In this document: piece by piece, positions 6,543 to 8,752 of the stretch | How positions within the stretch are numbered: the stretch's first letter is position 1 | Layout of the letters: every line of letters begins with the position of its first letter | Assembly: GCA_947494865.1 (NCBI GenBank) | Contig: CANMAT010000120.1 | Span: 1 to 8,752 of the forward strand | DNA: 8,752 nt | Reading direction: 5' to 3' | Source: Deltaproteobacteria bacterium | Lineage (GTDB): Bacteria > Myxococcota_A > Polyangia > Polyangiales > Ga0077539 | Notes under the pieces: generated by a model | Told to the model about the DNA's origin: nothing | What the model saw: only the letters and a program-made list of their open reading frames with translations | Database searches by the model: none | Translations under genes and position numbers: made by a program

Positions 6543-7511
6543 TCAGCCCGCGATCTTGCGGGAGATGCGCGCGAGGGCCTCGCCGCCGAGGCCGCCGCCC
6601 AGAATGCCCACGAGGAGGGCCGCGAGGAGCCCGTCGCTCGTGCCCGCGTAGTGGCCGTGCAGGTAGTACACGAACACCAGCGCGAGGAGCAGCGCGGGCG
6701 CGTACGTCGGCTCGATGCCGCGCTTCGCGATGCCCACGTCGATCACCAGCACGAGCACCGCGAGGAGCGCGAAGGCGAGGGTGAACATCCACGGGGCGAA
6801 GGGCTCGCCGCGGATCGACACGGAGATGGGCGGGCGGAGGTTCTCGGGCATGCGGTCGAGGGTGACGGCGTAGCGCCCCGATCCGTGCAGCGCGGTGAGC
6901 CAGTGGCGGCTCGACGTAGACTCCGTGCTCGCCGCTGCGACCGAGGTGCCGCCCGCGAGGGGGCTCTGCCCGGCGCTGCGTTCGAAGGTGCCCTCGAGCT
7001 CCTCTTCGGCGCCGTCGCGTACCACGTGCATGGTGTATTTCGCCTGCGCGGAGGGGCCTACGTCGGCCTCGAAGGTGCCGCGGGTCTCGACGAAGAGGTT
7101 GGCCGCCGAGCCCGTGACGGTGATGGCGCCGGTGTCGCCCGCGCGCTGCAGCGTGACGGTGCCGTAGGGCGCCGGGGGATAGAGCGTGAGCGCCACCGCG
7201 CCGAGGAGCGCGAACACCACCGCGAGGGTGCCCGCCGCGACGGCCTTGCGAAAGCCGTCGTCGGGCGGGAGGGCGTGCGCGTCTTGCGAGGCGATGTACC
7301 CGAGGCCGAGGGCGCCGCACACGAGCAGCGTGGCCGTGGCGTGCACCGCGTAGGTGGGCGAGCGCACGATCGTGGCGACGAGCCCGATCACCACGGCGGC
7401 GGCGGCGATGTACGGGAGATACTTGCTCACCTCGGAGGGGGGCTCGAGGGAGTCGACCTTCTTCTGAGGGCCGCGCGGACCGGTGGGCACAGGGGGCTTA
7501 GCAGTGGCCAT
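6543..7511 (-). CDS. six-helix membrane protein with beta-rich domain, unknown function
   Basis: I do not recognise a family for this 322-aa protein. It starts with a Pro/Lys-rich cytoplasmic-like segment (residues 1-29), followed by three hydrophobic helices at about 31-50, 55-75 and 90-110. A soluble domain of about 130 residues (111-240) is rich in alternating Val/Thr/Gly and looks beta-structured; it includes a Ser/Thr/Ala-rich stretch near 185-202. Three more helices follow at about 241-260, 267-286 and 294-310. With three helices before it, the soluble domain would be on the opposite side of the membrane from the N-terminus. ATG 7511 is taken as start, but no Shine-Dalgarno precedes it; an in-frame GTG seven codons upstream, preceded by GGTGGGG, is an alternative. 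The reading frame stays open far upstream, which is common in such GC-rich DNA. It lies 44 nt before the monooxygenase gene and may share its transcript. Confidence 0.75.
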   Translation of the reverse strand: MATAKPPVPTGPRGPQKKVDSLEPPSEVSKYLPYIAAAAVVIGLVATIVRSPTYAVHATATLLVCGALGLGYIASQDAHALPPDDGFRKAVAAGTLAVVFALLGAVALTLYPPAPYGTVTLQRAGDTGAITVTGSAANLFVETRGTFEADVGPSAQAKYTMHVVRDGAEEELEGTFERSAGQSPLAGGTSVAAASTESTSSRHWLTALHGSGRYAVTLDRMPENLRPPISVSIRGEPFAPWMFTLAFALLAVLVLVIDVGIAKRGIEPTYAPALLLALVFVYYLHGHYAGTSDGLLAALLVGILGGGLGGEALARISRKIAG

Positions 7512-7570
7512 AAAGCGCGGCGCACATACCACGAAACCCCACCGCGGGTGCGCTCGCCGCCAAAGACCCG

Positions 7571-8752
7571 CTACTGCGGCGGCGGCAGGTCGCAGAGCGC
7601 GTTGGTGCACGCGAGGCCCGTGCAGCAGTCGCTGTCGCCGCCGCAGCGTCCGCCGCGCGACACACACATCGCGCGGGGCGTGACACACACCGAGCGACCC
7701 GCGCTGTCGGGCTCGCACTCGCCGCTGCAGCAGTCGGCGCCGTTGCCGCAGCCGTTGCCGTTGGGGCGGCAGGGGGCAGGGGTCCAGTAGGGGGAGAGCG
7801 CGGTGGCCGTCTCTTGCCCGTCGAGGTAGTAGGGCACCTCGCTGGGGTCGGCGCCCGCGGCGGGGCGGTTGTTGATGGCGGTGACCCAGATCTGCTTCTG
7901 CATCCGTACGCCCGCGGGTGCGTTGCCGTAGGGCCGCGCCGTGGTGAACAGGAGCCAGAAGTAGCCGCCGGAGTTGAAGGGCGAGAACTGCGGGCGAAAG
8001 CTGTCTTCGCCCGCCGCGCCGTTGTTGGCGTTGTTGAGCCGCACGAGGGGGCCGCCGTCGCGGGAGATCATCCAGAGGGAGCCGCGGCCCATGGCCGTGC
8101 GGCGGTTCTCGCCGCGCTGGAGGGCCATCCAGCGGCTGTCGGGCGTCCACGTGGGGTGCCAGTCGACGCGCATCGTGGCGTCGGCCATGGCGGGCGTGTG
8201 GATCACGCGCGCGTCTCCGAAGCGGTCGCTCCCGAGCGCGGGCGTGAGGGTGAGCGCGTCGCTGCGGTTGGTGTACGCGATGAGCTGTCCGTCGGGCGAC
8301 CACTCGGGGTCGAAGCCGTTGCCGGGGCTCCCGGTGGCCGTCACGGCGGCGCCGGTGGCGCCGTTGAGAATCGAGAACGCCATGCTCGACGGGTTGGCGC
8401 CGCAGTCGCCGGACACGAGGCGCGTGCCGTCGGCGTTGAAGGACGTGCACCGTCGCACGGGCGCGGCGAGCCTCGCCTCGACCGCCGCGGGCGTGCCCGT
8501 GAGGTCGCGCGTGAGGTCGTAGAGGGCGAGGGCCTCGCCGGTGCCTTCGAGAAAGCCCGCGAGGCGGCGCCCGTCGCGCGACACCGAGTGGCAGCCGATG
8601 CAGCGGTCGCCGGGGTTGGGCAGAAAATCTACGCGGCGCGCGAGGTCGACGTCGATGCGACGGAGCCGCGAGGCCGACGGCGACCAGTAGTACACGCTGC
8701 CCGCGATGACGGCGTCGACGGTGCGAAACACCCGCGCCTCGCTCTCGCGCAA
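7571..8752 (-). CDS. PD40/TolB-like beta-propeller with CxxCH haem site and tandem cystine-knot-like tail (5' partial)
   Basis: The gene runs off the right edge, so its N-terminus and any signal peptide are missing; 393 residues are visible, numbered here from the edge. A single cytochrome c-type motif CIGCH (residues 51-55) leads straight into SVSRDGRRLAG, which is also a PD40/TolB blade motif. Further blade motifs are FNADGTRL (105-112), WSPDGQLIA (151-159), WTPDSRWMA (202-210) and a variant FSPFNSGGYFW (256-266), suggesting a beta-propeller. The last 66 residues contain twelve Cys in two tandem units, C-x6-C-x5-CC-x3-C-x9-C (328-356) and C-x6-C-x5-CC-x4-C-x4-C (363-387), the spacing of inhibitor-cystine-knot modules. 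Disulfides and c-type haem both imply an exported protein. Its function is unknown; a periplasmic or surface redox or binding protein is the best guess. It precedes the membrane-protein gene by 59 nt on the same strand. Confidence 0.82.
   Translation of the reverse strand: MRESEARVFRTVDAVIAGSVYYWSPSASRLRRIDVDLARRVDFLPNPGDRCIGCHSVSRDGRRLAGFLEGTGEALALYDLTRDLTGTPAAVEARLAAPVRRCTSFNADGTRLVSGDCGANPSSMAFSILNGATGAAVTATGSPGNGFDPEWSPDGQLIAYTNRSDALTLTPALGSDRFGDARVIHTPAMADATMRVDWHPTWTPDSRWMALQRGENRRTAMGRGSLWMISRDGGPLVRLNNANNGAAGEDSFRPQFSPFNSGGYFWLLFTTARPYGNAPAGVRMQKQIWVTAINNRPAAGADPSEVPYYLDGQETATALSPYWTPAPCRPNGNGCGNGADCCSGECEPDSAGRSVCVTPRAMCVSRGGRCGGDSDCCTGLACTNALCDLPPPQ

Noticed and set aside
6499..7320. 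N-terminal extension of the flavin monooxygenase frame
   Set aside because: The extension is Arg/Pro/Ala-rich, overlaps the membrane-protein gene, and the FAD motif sits at the normal distance from ATG 6498.
6651..7790. Plus-strand open frame (379 codons) opposite the membrane protein
   Set aside because: Highly charged, low-information translation; the opposite strand shows convincing membrane helices.
7512..8450. N-terminal extension of the membrane-protein frame
   Set aside because: It overlaps the propeller gene in another frame and is Arg-rich without domain features; the plausible protein begins near 7511.

Overview
The window looks like a high-GC chromosomal segment from a Myxococcota-type bacterium (order Polyangiales or a relative). 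This placement is inferred from several traits: strong G/C bias at third codon positions, secreted proteins with Cys-rich or Asp-Ala-Gly-rich tails, and a beta-propeller protein carrying a cytochrome c haem motif. No rRNA, tRNA, CRISPR array, insertion sequence or phage gene was seen.

Left part (6-2105, + strand): four ribosomal protein genes in classical S10-operon order, rplD (L4), rplW (L23), rplB (L2) and rpsS (S19). They have 10-18 nt gaps; rplW and rpsS have clear GAGGAG-type ribosome binding sites overlapping the preceding stop codon. The operon then stops: rplV, rpsC, rplP and the rest, which normally follow rpsS, are absent. A stable hairpin with a UUCG loop begins seven bases after the rpsS stop, and a 254-nt non-coding stretch with further small inverted repeats follows.

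Middle part (2360-4362, + strand): three accessory genes. They are a Nudix hydrolase with a perfect Nudix box; a very small secreted, Arg/Val-rich protein made of three copies of NPPGPGRVVV; and an exported or membrane-anchored NodB-type polysaccharide deacetylase.

Right part (4367-8752, - strand): four genes reading leftwards and converging on the deacetylase gene with only 4 nt between the stop codons. In transcription order they are: a propeller protein truncated by the window edge (one CxxCH haem site, two tandem cystine-knot-like modules); a six-helix membrane protein of unknown function with a large beta-rich non-membrane domain; a YUCCA/FMO-like flavin monooxygenase; and a Rieske non-haem iron oxygenase whose GTG start overlaps the monooxygenase stop (GTGA). 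The last two look translationally coupled and probably act in one oxidative pathway, whose substrate cannot be read from the sequence.

The most unusual items are the truncated S10 operon, the three-repeat mini-protein whose repeat copies differ only at synonymous positions, the haem/propeller/cystine-knot protein, and the coupled flavin/Rieske oxygenase pair.
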